Source: Sulfolobaceae archaeon
GTDB taxonomy: Archaea > Thermoproteota > Thermoprotei_A > Sulfolobales > Sulfolobaceae
Reading direction: 5' to 3'
NCBI GenBank assembly: GCA_026627305.1
Contig: JAPNVD010000030.1
Location: 30,759 to 94,758, forward strand
Length of the DNA stretch: 64,000 nt
Shown piece after piece: positions 34,191 to 42,985 of this stretch. A program made the position numbers and the translations under genes. Below the pieces are notes generated by a model, which saw only the letters and a program-made list of their open reading frames with translations, was not told the DNA's origin and did no database searches. How positions within the stretch are numbered: the stretch's first letter is position 1; every line of letters begins with the position of its first letter.

Positions 34191-35388
34191 ATTTGATGTA
34201 GTAGTAGTTGGTGCGGGACCAGCGGGTTCAGCTGCTGCTCTTTCGGCAGCAAAAGCAGGAGCTAAGGTGCTTGTTATCGAGAGAGGTCCAGAGCCTGGCG
34301 CTAAAAACGTTTCTGGTGCTAGAGTAAGGTTAAACACTGTAAAGAAAGTATTTGATATAGCATCTGTTCAAATTGAAAGGAAAGTTGTAAATGAAAGATT
34401 CCTATTCGTATCCCAGGGAAGAAAAGTTAGTATAGATATTCAGACTAAGCCCGATATTTTGGCAACTGTTAGTAGGCTAAAATTTGATGGATCTTTAGCG
34501 AGACAGGCAGAGAATGCTGGTGCTTTAATAGTTACTAAAACAACTGCCTTAGGTTTAGAAAGACAGAATTCTGAAGAAATATCAGTTGTAACGGATAGGG
34601 GCAATGTAACTGCAAAGTCAGTTGTTTTAGCAGAAGGAGCAAATGCTTTAATCTCAATGAGTTTAGGGATAAGGCCCGAGTTCTCCCAGGATGAGGCAGT
34701 GGAGGTTGCTAAGGAAGTTTATTTGTTAAATAAAGATGAAGTAAACAAGAGATTTGGTTTGCCAGATGATTATAGTGGTACGAGTTGGGAGATACTCATA
34801 GATTCTCCAATACCTGCAATGGGTTTCTTATATACCTATAGGGATTCTGTTGCCATTGGCGTTGGCGCTACTATAAGGTCTTTAGTAAGCGTTAAGATGA
34901 AGCCTTATATCTTATTGGAAGAATTTAAGAAGGCGATAAACTTCGGAGAGCTTGTAAAAGGAGGTTCACTTAGAGAATATTCTGCTAAGATAATTCCAGA
35001 AGGAGGATATCCGGAATGGAGCATATGTAGAGAAGGTATTTATCTAGTTGGGGACGCTGCTGGTTTAGTTAACGCTCTAGTATTAGATGGAATAGGCCCT
35101 GCAATAGTTTCTGGCGCTTTAGCAGGTAAGGCGGCTGTTGAAGGTTACGGTTGCGAGAGGTATGAGCAAGAATTAGCTAAGTTGCCCGAGATTCATTCAG
35201 TAGCGGTTTCAAGACCTGTTATTAAAACTATGCTTTCAGATACATCTAATTTAGCTCTATATGCGAAGCTTATTCCTGACATATTTGATGCGTGGTCAGC
35301 TAATGATTTAAGCTCTCTGAGCTATATAAAAGGCAAGTTACCAGACTTGTTAAAATTAGGACTCAACTTGTTAAGGGTGATATCATGA
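34183..35388 (+). CDS. fixC: FixC / ETF:quinone oxidoreductase flavoprotein
   Basis: 401 residues with N-terminal FAD motif VVVVGAGPAGSAAA, ERGPEPGAKNVSGAR and C-terminal LVGDAAGLVNALVLDGIGPA, all typical of FixC/ETF-QO. It oxidises reduced ETF and passes electrons to quinone together with FixX. The ORF track starts at GTG 34174; GGAG at 34169-34172 is one base from that codon but 10 bases from TTG 34183, so I prefer TTG. It overlaps etfBA by 8 bases and fixX by 4. Confidence 0.93.
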   Translation: MPEFDVVVVGAGPAGSAAALSAAKAGAKVLVIERGPEPGAKNVSGARVRLNTVKKVFDIASVQIERKVVNERFLFVSQGRKVSIDIQTKPDILATVSRLKFDGSLARQAENAGALIVTKTTALGLERQNSEEISVVTDRGNVTAKSVVLAEGANALISMSLGIRPEFSQDEAVEVAKEVYLLNKDEVNKRFGLPDDYSGTSWEILIDSPIPAMGFLYTYRDSVAIGVGATIRSLVSVKMKPYILLEEFKKAINFGELVKGGSLREYSAKIIPEGGYPEWSICREGIYLVGDAAGLVNALVLDGIGPAIVSGALAGKAAVEGYGCERYEQELAKLPEIHSVAVSRPVIKTMLSDTSNLALYAKLIPDIFDAWSANDLSSLSYIKGKLPDLLKLGLNLLRVIS

Positions 35389-35678
35389 GTATAAAAATAG
35401 AGGAAAAACTATATACGTTAAGGTATAAAAGAGATGATCAACCTCATTTAATAATAGCAAATCATCAAGTGTGTTTGAAGTGCGAATCCACATATGGGGT
35501 TCCACAGCCTTGTGTTAGCATATGTCCTGCTGATGTGTACTCTTGGGATGAAAACAAGATTGTGGTTGCTTACGAGAATTGTGTTGAGTGTGGGGCTTGT
35601 AAAATAGCATGTCCTTATAATAACATCATCTGGAAGTTTCCTAGATATGGACAAGGAGTATCGTTTAGATACGGATAA
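35385..35678 (+). CDS. fixX: FixX ferredoxin-like protein
   Basis: 97 residues with two Cys clusters: CLKCESTYGVPQPCVSICP, which is altered, and a complete CVECGACKIACP binding one 4Fe-4S. The ending NIIWKFPRYGQGV is the FixX signature. A good ribosome site GGTGA lies four bases before the ATG, inside the end of fixC. It gives the iron-sulfur part that in eukaryotic ETF-QO is fused to the flavoprotein. Confidence 0.93.
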   Translation: MSIKIEEKLYTLRYKRDDQPHLIIANHQVCLKCESTYGVPQPCVSICPADVYSWDENKIVVAYENCVECGACKIACPYNNIIWKFPRYGQGVSFRYG

Positions 35679-35679
35679 G

Positions 35680-35690
35680 TTTTTCTTTTT
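35680..35690 (+). terminator. T-rich terminator after the etf-fix operon
   Basis: TTTTTCTTTTT follows the fixX stop by one base, with no hairpin. It separates the operon from the ABC1 kinase gene. Confidence 0.55.
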
Positions 35691-35746
35691 AGTTTACTTA
35701 TTCCTTTAGATTATTCGTTGAAATTTTTGATTAGTGGTAGATAAGT

Positions 35747-37243
35747 ATGTTTGGAGAGACTAAGAGAACGTTACAGATTGTTATAAAACTTCTTCCTAGA
35801 TTTCTAAAGTACCGTGATATAAGAAATAGAATAATAAATAAAAAGCCTATAGATGAGAATGAAATTAGAGAAGAAGCTAGAAAGTTGGTAAAAGCGATAA
35901 TGGACTTAGGTCCTACGTTTATTAAGCTAGGGCAGGTATTATCTGTTAGACCTGATATTTTTCCTCAAGAATACCTTGATGAGTTAGCTAAACTACAAGA
36001 TGAAGTAACTCCAGCGCCTTTTGATCAAGTAAAAGATGTTCTTTATAATGATCTGAAGGATTTAAACATCATTAAAGTTGAGGAAGTACCTATAGCTTCA
36101 GCTAGTTTAGGTCAAGTTCATATAGCTTACGATAGAGACGGGAACATGTATGCTGTAAAAGTAAAGAGACCTAATATAGAGAATATAGTAGAAATGGATT
36201 TAAAGATCATTAAACGTTTTTTACCTACCTTGAGGATACTTTTTGACTCTTCCATTTTAGAATCGTTAAGGGTTACAATAGATGAGTTCCATAAGACGTT
36301 GATAAAGGAGATGGATTATGAAAGAGAAGCTTCATTTCTTGTAAAATTTAGAGAGCAACTCTACTCAGATTTTCATAGAGTTAAGGTACCTAAACTGATT
36401 AAGGCTACAAAAAACGTGATAGTAATGGAGTATTTAAAGGGATATAAGGTGACGTCTGAGGAGGCTAAGAAGATAGTTAAGCCAAATGTTCTAGCATTTA
36501 GAGTATTTCAGTTGTTCATGACAATGCTTTTGGAGAAGCCATATTTTCACGCGGATCCACATCCAGGTAATTTGGCAGTTGATGAAAATGGAAATATAAT
36601 ACTCTATGATTATGGTATGGTGGGTACACTTCCTGAAGATACTAAAAAGAAACTATTACTAATATATGGTGCTATCGTTAACAGGGATTCATATACCTTT
36701 GTGAGAATTCTTGATGAATTAGGTGCTATACAACCTGAGGCTGATAGAGAGGTATTAGCAGAGGGGATCGATTTATTTTTAAAGGAGATGACTGGAGTTG
36801 AAGTTTCAGAATTTCAAATAAGGGATTACTTAAAGCAGGCTAATGAGGTATTTTATAGATTTCCTCTGAGGCTTCCATCAGGGTTATGGTTACCATTAAG
36901 GATGATAAACGTTTTAGAAGGCACATGTACTGAAATCGATCCTAACTTTGATTTCATGAGGAACCTGGCAGAATTTTTACAGAATGAGGGATTATTACAA
37001 CAGTTATATATGGAACAAATAAGGGATACAGCCAATCAGTTATTAACGAAGTTTAGAGCTTTTCTTTTAAGAGGTAATAATATCCGACGATATGAGAGGA
37101 ATGGAAATAATATAAGGAGTACAAAAATCATGGGTGTAGTTATAATTCTGATTTCAATAGTATTGTATTTATTTCAAAAAGATTTTACCTTATCCTTGCT
37201 CATTGCTCTTTTAGGTGTAGTAATAAGTTTTATTCAATCTTAA
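35747..37243 (+). CDS. ABC1/AarF (UbiB-like) atypical kinase, membrane-anchored
   Basis: 498 residues with the ABC1 signature: FIKLGQVLSVRPD (KxGQ motif), ASASLGQVHIA, the HADPHPGNLAV catalytic loop and DYGMVG metal motif, and two C-terminal membrane helices (VVIILISIVLYLF; FTLSLLIALLGVVISF). UbiB-like proteins are ATPases needed for ubiquinone production and lipid-related functions in bacteria and mitochondria. Next to FixCX, a quinone-linked role is attractive, but Sulfolobales use sulfur-containing caldariellaquinone. It ends 14 bases within the convergent Hsp20 gene. Confidence 0.9.
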   Translation: MFGETKRTLQIVIKLLPRFLKYRDIRNRIINKKPIDENEIREEARKLVKAIMDLGPTFIKLGQVLSVRPDIFPQEYLDELAKLQDEVTPAPFDQVKDVLYNDLKDLNIIKVEEVPIASASLGQVHIAYDRDGNMYAVKVKRPNIENIVEMDLKIIKRFLPTLRILFDSSILESLRVTIDEFHKTLIKEMDYEREASFLVKFREQLYSDFHRVKVPKLIKATKNVIVMEYLKGYKVTSEEAKKIVKPNVLAFRVFQLFMTMLLEKPYFHADPHPGNLAVDENGNIILYDYGMVGTLPEDTKKKLLLIYGAIVNRDSYTFVRILDELGAIQPEADREVLAEGIDLFLKEMTGVEVSEFQIRDYLKQANEVFYRFPLRLPSGLWLPLRMINVLEGTCTEIDPNFDFMRNLAEFLQNEGLLQQLYMEQIRDTANQLLTKFRAFLLRGNNIRRYERNGNNIRSTKIMGVVIILISIVLYLFQKDFTLSLLIALLGVVISFIQS

Positions 37244-37613
37244 CCTTTACTCTGCCTTCTATAGGTATCCTTAATGTAAGGATACCATTCTCGTACTTTC
37301 CTATAATTTCGGCATCTTTAGGAACTTTAACAGGCAATCTTATTCTTTTCTCTATCTTTTTAGGTCTTTGTGCTAGATAGACTGGTTGTGTTGTTTTAAT
37401 CTCTCTCTCTGCAGAAATTGCTAATGTATTATCAGCCATTATTCTTACGTTTATTTTGTCCTTGTCAAATCCTGGCATATCTGCAACAATAACTAACTCT
37501 CCACCTTCTTCATACATGTCTATGGGTGGCGAGATTACTTCATAAAAACCTCTAGTCAACTCTTCAAGCCTTTTAGAAACTTCCCTTGTTATAACATCTA
37601 TTGCTAATGCCAT
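37230..37613 (-). CDS. Small heat-shock protein, Hsp20/alpha-crystallin
   Basis: 127 residues: short N-terminal helix (VSKRLEELTRGFYEVI), alpha-crystallin domain (DMYEEGGELVIVADMPGFDKD, KYENGILTLRIPIEG) and a C-terminal IxI-type tail (VKVKIE and RIPI). The pattern is close to the Hsp14 proteins of Sulfolobus, which form 24-mers and hold unfolded protein. It is transcribed toward the ABC1 gene. No other chaperone gene is in the window. Confidence 0.92.
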   Translation of the reverse strand: MALAIDVITREVSKRLEELTRGFYEVISPPIDMYEEGGELVIVADMPGFDKDKINVRIMADNTLAISAEREIKTTQPVYLAQRPKKIEKRIRLPVKVPKDAEIIGKYENGILTLRIPIEGRVKVKIE

Positions 37614-37898
37614 TAATATATGATATTACTTGGAAAAATAAAAACATTTCATTAAATTCGATCTATACTCTATCCTTTATGTAGTACCTTAGCAAACAAT
37701 CTATATAACCGGTATAATAGATATATCCACGCTAACCTTCTCATAATAGTATTTATTTTTGTGGAACTTTAAAAGTATTTAGCTTAATCTTGTATTATGC
37801 GTTTCTTATATTGTTTTTCCATTTGCTTTTATAGTTATGAATGACTGAATAGAAAAGTATTTAAACTAAATTTTCAGAAACGAATTTCTGATTCTAAT
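37614..37898. promoter_or_regulatory. Intergenic region between hsp20 and the MFS exporter
   Basis: 285 bases without a convincing frame. The left end holds the hsp20 upstream sequence on the minus strand; the right end holds the exporter promoter (TATTTAAAC at 37858-37866, leader about 10 bases) and the operator listed separately. The central part shows only AT-rich sequence and one short palindrome around AACCGGTA. Confidence 0.45.
37875..37890. promoter_or_regulatory. Palindromic operator CAGAAA-CGAA-TTTCTG, likely for the MarR protein
   Basis: A perfect 6+4+6 inverted repeat lies between the TATA box (37858-37866) and ATG 37899, covering the expected transcription start near 37888. Binding here would block initiation. 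The transporter is cotranscribed with a MarR gene, and MarR dimers bind repeats of this size, so autoregulated repression is the simplest reading. Confidence 0.7.
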
Positions 37899-39590
37899 AT
37901 GGAAGCTAAATGGATTGCCTTATCTAACACTTCTATAGGAATTTTCATGGCTTTCGCTAACGCTAACATGATATTGATAGCTTTACCTGCTATATTTGCT
38001 GGTATTAAATTTAATCCGTTCAGCCCCTCAGGTATTATTTACATGATGTGGTTATTAATGATATACTCAATAGTTACCTCCGTAATAGTTCTAACTTTTG
38101 GTAAGATTTCTGACATGTTCGGTAGGGTTAAGCTGTATATACTAGGCTTTGTCATCTTCACTATAGGTTCCATACTACTTTCGATAGTCAACGCTACTGG
38201 GGTAACAGCAGCATTAGAGCTGATCATATTTAGAGCGGTTCAAGGAATTGGGGGTGGCTTCATGATGGTGAATAGTGCTGCAATTCTAACTGACTATTTC
38301 CCAAGGAGCGAGCTAGGAAAGGCTCTAGGGACTAACCAGATCGCTGGTCTGATAGGCGGAGTAGTAGGATTAGTACTAGGTGGAATTTTAGCGGGTATAA
38401 ACTGGAGATTAATATTCATAATAAATATCCCTATAGGGATCGTAGGTACGATATGGTCTATTATATCTTTAAAAGAGACAGGTGTTCGTAAGAAAACTAG
38501 CATTGATGTAGCCGGTAATGCAACATTTATAGCAGGTTTAACAATTCTTCTAATCTCTTTAACTTACGGGTTATTACCATATGGTGATTCTCAGCTGGGT
38601 TGGTCAAATCCATTCGTATGGGCAGGTATAGGAGTTTCTTTTGTACTAATATTAGCGTTCATCTTTATAGAACTAAAAGTTCAATCACCCCTATTGGAAT
38701 TAAGGTTATTTAAACATAGAGATTTCGCAACTGGAAATTTATCTAACATGCTTGCCTCTTTAGCTAGGCAAGGTATAACATTTATGTTGATCCTTTGGTT
38801 ACAAGCTATATGGCTTCCACTTCATGGCTATAGCTGGTCTTCAGTCCCATTTTGGGCAGGAGTTTACATGATCCCTAATTTAGCTGGCTTTGCAATATTT
38901 GGACCTGTTAGCGGTTATTTATCAGATAGGTATGGTTCTAAATGGTTCACCGTTTTAGGTTTATCAATATCTACCATCAGCTTTGCATTATTAGCGATTT
39001 TACCATATGATTTCAATTATGCTGAGTTTGTCATAATTATATTCCTTATGGGTGCAGGTATGGGATTATTTACTTCACCGAACACAGCTGATATCATGGC
39101 GGCAGTACCTCCGGATAAGAGAGGAGTAGCTTCAGGTATAAGAGCTACATTAATGAACGTGGCTAGTACTGCAAGCTTGGCATTATACTTCACAATAGTT
39201 TTAACAGGTATGGTAGTCATGTATCCCGTTTACGCTACTAAGGAGCTCAATGCACTAGGTCTACCAAGTAGTGTAGTCAACTTTATAGCTAGCCTTCCTG
39301 CGACTGCTGCATTATTTGCTGCATTTCTCGGATATGATCCGTTTAGTCTAGTGGCTAACAAATTGCCTCCTGCTCTGTTTCATGAAGTCGATAAACCAAG
39401 TGTATTTGTCAACGCTATAGCACCATCATTTACCTATGGTCTAAAAGAAGCTATATATATTTCAATCATATTATTAATAGTAGCAACTGTAGTTTCAGCA
39501 ATAAGGACAGGTGAAAAGCGTGCAGCAAGACTGGGAAACGATCCTGAAGGGAATAAGAGCGTTCAAAAAGATGCTCAGACAACAGGCTGA
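37899..39590 (+). CDS. MFS multidrug exporter, DHA2 (14-helix) type
   Basis: 563 residues with about 14 membrane helices. Motif A is GKISDMFGRVKLY after helix 2; motif C-like glycine-rich helix is QIAGLIGGVVGLVLGGIL with NWRLIFIINIPIG following, the hallmark of the EmrB/QacA group of proton-driven drug exporters. It sits behind a palindromic operator and overlaps the MarR gene by 80 bases, so an efflux system induced by toxic compounds is likely. Substrates cannot be read. Confidence 0.9.
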   Translation: MEAKWIALSNTSIGIFMAFANANMILIALPAIFAGIKFNPFSPSGIIYMMWLLMIYSIVTSVIVLTFGKISDMFGRVKLYILGFVIFTIGSILLSIVNATGVTAALELIIFRAVQGIGGGFMMVNSAAILTDYFPRSELGKALGTNQIAGLIGGVVGLVLGGILAGINWRLIFIINIPIGIVGTIWSIISLKETGVRKKTSIDVAGNATFIAGLTILLISLTYGLLPYGDSQLGWSNPFVWAGIGVSFVLILAFIFIELKVQSPLLELRLFKHRDFATGNLSNMLASLARQGITFMLILWLQAIWLPLHGYSWSSVPFWAGVYMIPNLAGFAIFGPVSGYLSDRYGSKWFTVLGLSISTISFALLAILPYDFNYAEFVIIIFLMGAGMGLFTSPNTADIMAAVPPDKRGVASGIRATLMNVASTASLALYFTIVLTGMVVMYPVYATKELNALGLPSSVVNFIASLPATAALFAAFLGYDPFSLVANKLPPALFHEVDKPSVFVNAIAPSFTYGLKEAIYISIILLIVATVVSAIRTGEKRAARLGNDPEGNKSVQKDAQTTG

Positions 39591-39981
39591 AAAAGTTGGG
39601 CTTAATGCTAGCGAAGCGCAAGTGTTAAGTTTCGTCGCTGAAAATGGAAATAAGAGCATTACTGAAATCGCATCCTCCCTTAATCTTGGAAAATCATCAG
39701 TGGCAGATATAATAGATTCTTTAGAGAGGAAAGGATTAGTGAAGAGAGTTAGAAGCTTAAACGATAAACGTGTTGTTTATGTGGAGGTAACTAACAAGGG
39801 CAAAGAGTTGTATTCAAGTATAAAATGTTCTTATAGAGATTTAATACTTAATTTACTCTCACAAGTTAAATCGCCTGAATGCGTAACTTCCTTTTTCGAA
39901 GTAGTGATTAGATATTCAAGTGAGGGAGAGAAAGCATCTGAAACAGTAAAAATTGCAAATCCTGATAAAAATAACAAGTAA
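39511..39981 (+). CDS. MarR-family repressor
   Basis: 156 residues from GTG. Typical MarR winged helix: LNASEAQVLSFVAENGNKSITEIASSLNLGKSSVADIIDSLERKGLVKR, then the RSLNDKRVVYVEVT wing, and C-terminal dimer helices. The GTG lies 80 bases inside the transporter gene; a slightly later GTG (39520) would also work. Cotranscription with the exporter and the operator upstream point to control of this pair. One Cys pair candidate (SIKCSYRDL, SPECVTS) might sense oxidation, but that is guesswork. Confidence 0.9.
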   Translation: MKSVQQDWETILKGIRAFKKMLRQQAEKVGLNASEAQVLSFVAENGNKSITEIASSLNLGKSSVADIIDSLERKGLVKRVRSLNDKRVVYVEVTNKGKELYSSIKCSYRDLILNLLSQVKSPECVTSFFEVVIRYSSEGEKASETVKIANPDKNNK

Positions 39982-40051
39982 CAATAAAACAAATGAATTT
40001 CCCTTTTATTTCCTGATTAACAACGCATGCTACAATAATTCTTGTCTTGAA

Positions 40052-40384
40052 TTACATAAATGCTCTCATAGCCCTTTGTTGATATGGAAAAGGATTCTGT
40101 AAGAAATCGTCAGGTAATTCAATGCTTTTCACCTTTCCATTGCTAAGCTCTACTGTTCCGTTAGATAGAGCTGTGATATTCAAAAGCCCTAATGTTATCT
40201 GATCATCATCTCCTCCAATTCCTATTATCTTTTTGCTTTGTATATCGTATAGAATTATAGTGGGATATTCCTTATTGGGTTCTGTAGTGACCAACAGTAC
40301 CTTCACTTTGCTATTAATATCAGAGAGAACACCATTTAATCCTTCCCTTGCCACGATATACCTGTATTCTACGTTAAGCTCCAC
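40052..40384 (-). CDS. Small beta-rich unknown protein
   Basis: 110 residues, mainly beta strands (VEYRYIVAREG, KVKVLLVTTEPN, PTIILYDIQSKKIIGIGGDDDQ) with a C-terminal FPYQQRAMRAFM helix. No known motif, no Cys. It stands alone between the MarR operon and htpX, on the opposite strand, diverging from htpX over 150 bases. The even strand pattern supports a real protein. Confidence 0.6.
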   Translation of the reverse strand: MELNVEYRYIVAREGLNGVLSDINSKVKVLLVTTEPNKEYPTIILYDIQSKKIIGIGGDDDQITLGLLNITALSNGTVELSNGKVKSIELPDDFLQNPFPYQQRAMRAFM

Positions 40385-40536
40385 AATAGTTAATTGTAAT
40401 GATAGTATATAAATTATTGCTGGTTATATAGTCAAGGAACAGTAAAAATAACGTTATCTATTTAATTTTGAAATTTAATCACATTCAAATACGTTTTATG
40501 AAAAACTTTAATATAGTGAACTTAAATGCTTAACAT

Positions 40537-41499
40537 ATGAATCTGACAGTTGCCAAACTGAAAATTGAAATGCTATTTGCCGCTTTAGGTATAATAATCT
40601 TAGGGTTTGCTGTAGCATATGCAGTAGTAGGATACTTTTTTGGTTATACAGTAGCTCCATCACTGATTACTGGTCTATTGATATTTGTAGCTTTCTTCAA
40701 CATAATACAATGGCTATTTGGTCCATATTTAATAAATGCGATGTATAAAGCAACTGAAGTGACACCTGACGATCCACACTATGGCTGGCTTGTTGATGTT
40801 GTTAAAGAAGTTGCTCAAGCCAACGGATTATCTACTCCTAAAGTCTACATAGCAAATGTTTCATTCCCTAACGCTTTCGCTTATGGGAGTCCAATAGCAG
40901 GAAAAAGAGTAGCTATTACTTATCCCTTATTACGTATGTTAAATAAGGACGAAATTAAAGCAGTTCTAGGTCATGAGTTAGGTCATCTAAGACATAGGGA
41001 CGTAGAGGTGTTGATGGCAGTGGGATTAATACCAGCATTACTATATTGGTTAGGGTATAGTCTAATGTGGGGAGGTATATTCAGTGGAGGAGAAGGTAGA
41101 GATAACGGCGGAATAATGATGTTATTTGGAATCATATTACTAGCTGTTAGCTACTTGTTCCAGTTCTTAGTATTATTCCTCAATAGATTAAGAGAGGCCT
41201 ATGCTGATGTGAATTCTGTTTTGACTGTGCCTAATGGTGCTATTAATTTAGAGAGAGCACTCGCTAAAATAACGTTAGCGGTAGATCCAAGTGCTTTAGA
41301 TAAGTATAGGAAGAAGAATCAAATAGTCTCAATGTTATTCTTTACAGGAGTAAATTATGATATTCCTGATACCGATGTGGATAGCTTAATAGAGTATTGG
41401 AGAAATGAAAAAGTACCATGGTACGCTGATTTCTTCAGCGATCATCCACATCCTGCCAAAAGAATTCAGTTAATAGAGAAAGTAGCAGGTTACAGATAA
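40537..41499 (+). CDS. htpX: HtpX-like membrane zinc protease (M48)
   Basis: 320 residues: two N-terminal membrane helices, the zinc motif HELGH at 146-150 (VLGHELGHLRHRD), two more helices, and a third ligand Glu in LREAYADVNSV. HtpX degrades misfolded membrane proteins. The ATG is preceded by AACTTTAATATAG about 28 bases upstream, so the message is leaderless. With NfeD and SPFH 15 kb away it belongs to membrane quality control. Confidence 0.9.
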   Translation: MNLTVAKLKIEMLFAALGIIILGFAVAYAVVGYFFGYTVAPSLITGLLIFVAFFNIIQWLFGPYLINAMYKATEVTPDDPHYGWLVDVVKEVAQANGLSTPKVYIANVSFPNAFAYGSPIAGKRVAITYPLLRMLNKDEIKAVLGHELGHLRHRDVEVLMAVGLIPALLYWLGYSLMWGGIFSGGEGRDNGGIMMLFGIILLAVSYLFQFLVLFLNRLREAYADVNSVLTVPNGAINLERALAKITLAVDPSALDKYRKKNQIVSMLFFTGVNYDIPDTDVDSLIEYWRNEKVPWYADFFSDHPHPAKRIQLIEKVAGYR

Positions 41500-41582
41500 A
41501 TAAAATAAATTTGAGATTTTTTGTAATATTTAAACATTATAAGCTGTTAAAATTTTTAAGCTAGAAAGTAAATAGTTTTTTT

Positions 41583-41750
41583 ATGGAAAAAAGTAATATA
41601 AGTGGAAATCTTTTACCCGAAGACCTACATATGCTAAGGTTCGGCAAAAGATTCGATGAAGTAGTATACTTAGATGACTATGTGTGTCCAATTTGCCATA
41701 GTAGAATAGACGAGTTTGGCTATTGTGCATGTGACGCACACGGGGATTAA
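41583..41750 (+). CDS. 55-residue zinc-ribbon protein (missed by ORF track)
   Basis: ATG 41583 opens a 55-residue frame ending at TAA 41750: MEKSNISGNLLPED..., an amphipathic middle, and a C-terminal VCPICHSRIDEFGYCACDAHGD with CPIC and CAC spaced 12 residues apart, a likely zinc knuckle. A TATA-like TTTTTAAG lies about 30 bases upstream and a T-rich tract follows the stop, so it looks like a small monocistronic gene. Function unknown; such proteins in Sulfolobales often bind nucleic acid or act as regulators. Confidence 0.65.
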   Translation: MEKSNISGNLLPEDLHMLRFGKRFDEVVYLDDYVCPICHSRIDEFGYCACDAHGD

Positions 41751-42014
41751 GTGTTTTTATTTTAATTAAATTAAATAGATTACTTTATTTTCTTCCCTTT
41801 AGTTAATCTAGTTTTAGTATATCTAACATAGTCATTCATGGTCAAGAAGATACCGATATTATTAATACTTTCAGCCTGTCGATATTATTAGTTTAGGAAT
41901 AAGACTTTTATTAATAAGCGATTATAGATCCAAGGGTGTTTTATGATTAAATTAAAGTCTTTTTGAATTAAAGCTTTTTAAAATTGGATCATATTTTTTT
42001 ATTTAGAATAGTAT
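41751..42014. other. Gene-free stretch after the small zinc protein
   Basis: 264 AT-rich bases. The start holds GTTTTTATTTT, a terminator-like tract. CGATATTATTA occurs twice (41854-41864 and 41880-41890), 26 bases apart. The end carries an AT-rich promoter-like tract before ATG 42015. I see no frame longer than about 20 codons. Confidence 0.4.
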
Positions 42015-42548
42015 ATGTGTTATTTTAACATAAAGCCATTTATTAATGATGGCTCTAATGATACAAATTTAGTACTATTGCCCTACAGGAGATTTAAGAA
42101 GCTCTCTAATGTTAAGATCTTAGATGTTATTTCAGGTTCTAAGGGCGGTATTAGTAAGAGCTATGAATCCAAGATAAGAAAATTACTAAGAGATATTAAG
42201 TTATACGATAAAGATGGAAAACCGACATTTAAACTAGTTGTTCCTTATACTTTCAAGGATCTCAATTTAAGACTAGAACCAGCTTTACTATATAGGACTG
42301 CAAGTAATGAACTGATTTATATGGATCTTAATAGCAAATATTATACACATTGTGAGACTTGTGTTGTTAGAGAGGATTGTGTTAATGCCTTAAAGTTAAT
42401 AGCTAAAGAAAACGGAATTAAAGTAACACATTTATCTCCTAATAGAGCATGGGCTGAGTTAATAGAAAAATTAGTAAAGAAGATTGAAGACAAAAATGTA
42501 ATATTTAAGTCGGAGCTGTTCAACTTTAGACATAAATTAACGAATTAG
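42015..42548 (+). CDS. Unknown protein with CxxC-x5-C motif
   Basis: 177 residues, basic, with HCETCVVREDCVNALKLIAKENGI in the last third: three Cys plus a preceding His that could bind zinc or an iron-sulfur cluster. The first half has strand-rich segments (DTNLVLLPYRRFKKL, PTFKLVVPYTFKDL). It precedes a winged-helix gene by 46 bases and a membrane protein gene, all on the + strand. I do not recognise the family. Confidence 0.62.
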   Translation: MCYFNIKPFINDGSNDTNLVLLPYRRFKKLSNVKILDVISGSKGGISKSYESKIRKLLRDIKLYDKDGKPTFKLVVPYTFKDLNLRLEPALLYRTASNELIYMDLNSKYYTHCETCVVREDCVNALKLIAKENGIKVTHLSPNRAWAELIEKLVKKIEDKNVIFKSELFNFRHKLTN

Positions 42549-42594
42549 TTTATCAGTTAAAGTATTTCTCGTTGGACTTATATAATATTATGAT

Positions 42595-42933
42595 ATGATG
42601 AGTTTAGATTTTAATGATGTTTTAACAATGCTTTATGGATTATCTTGGGTTGAAAGGCAAACTCTCGAATTTATACTCAAAGAAGGTAAGCCCGTGACAG
42701 CGTCTAAGCTTTCCGAAACTTTAAAAGTTGACAAAGCTGTAATTTCTAGAGCTCTAAATAATCTTTTGAGAAAAGGATTAATAAAAAGGACTAGAATAAA
42801 GGAAAAAGATAAGAGAAGTTTATTTGCGTATTATGTAGATGATAAGGAATTCAAGAATAAGGTATGGGAGGATACAGAACGTTTTTTAGAATCAATAAAG
42901 ACTAGTGTTCAGTCCTATCTTAGCAACCCTTAA
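42595..42933 (+). CDS. MarR/Lrs14-like winged-helix regulator
   Basis: 112 residues: LSWVERQTLEFILKEGKPVTASKLSETLKVDKAVISRALNNLLRKGLIKRTRIKEKDKRS is a MarR-type winged helix with a charged wing, and the C-terminal helix (WEDTERFLESIKTSVQ) suits dimerisation. The size resembles the Lrs14-like regulators of Sulfolobales that control motility and biofilm, but I cannot place it firmly there. Likely cotranscribed with, or regulating, the flanking unknown genes. Confidence 0.8.
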   Translation: MMSLDFNDVLTMLYGLSWVERQTLEFILKEGKPVTASKLSETLKVDKAVISRALNNLLRKGLIKRTRIKEKDKRSLFAYYVDDKEFKNKVWEDTERFLESIKTSVQSYLSNP

Positions 42934-42985
42934 TAGTTTAGGGGCTAGTTTTTTGTTCTGTCTTTTAATTATATGTTGAATAGAT

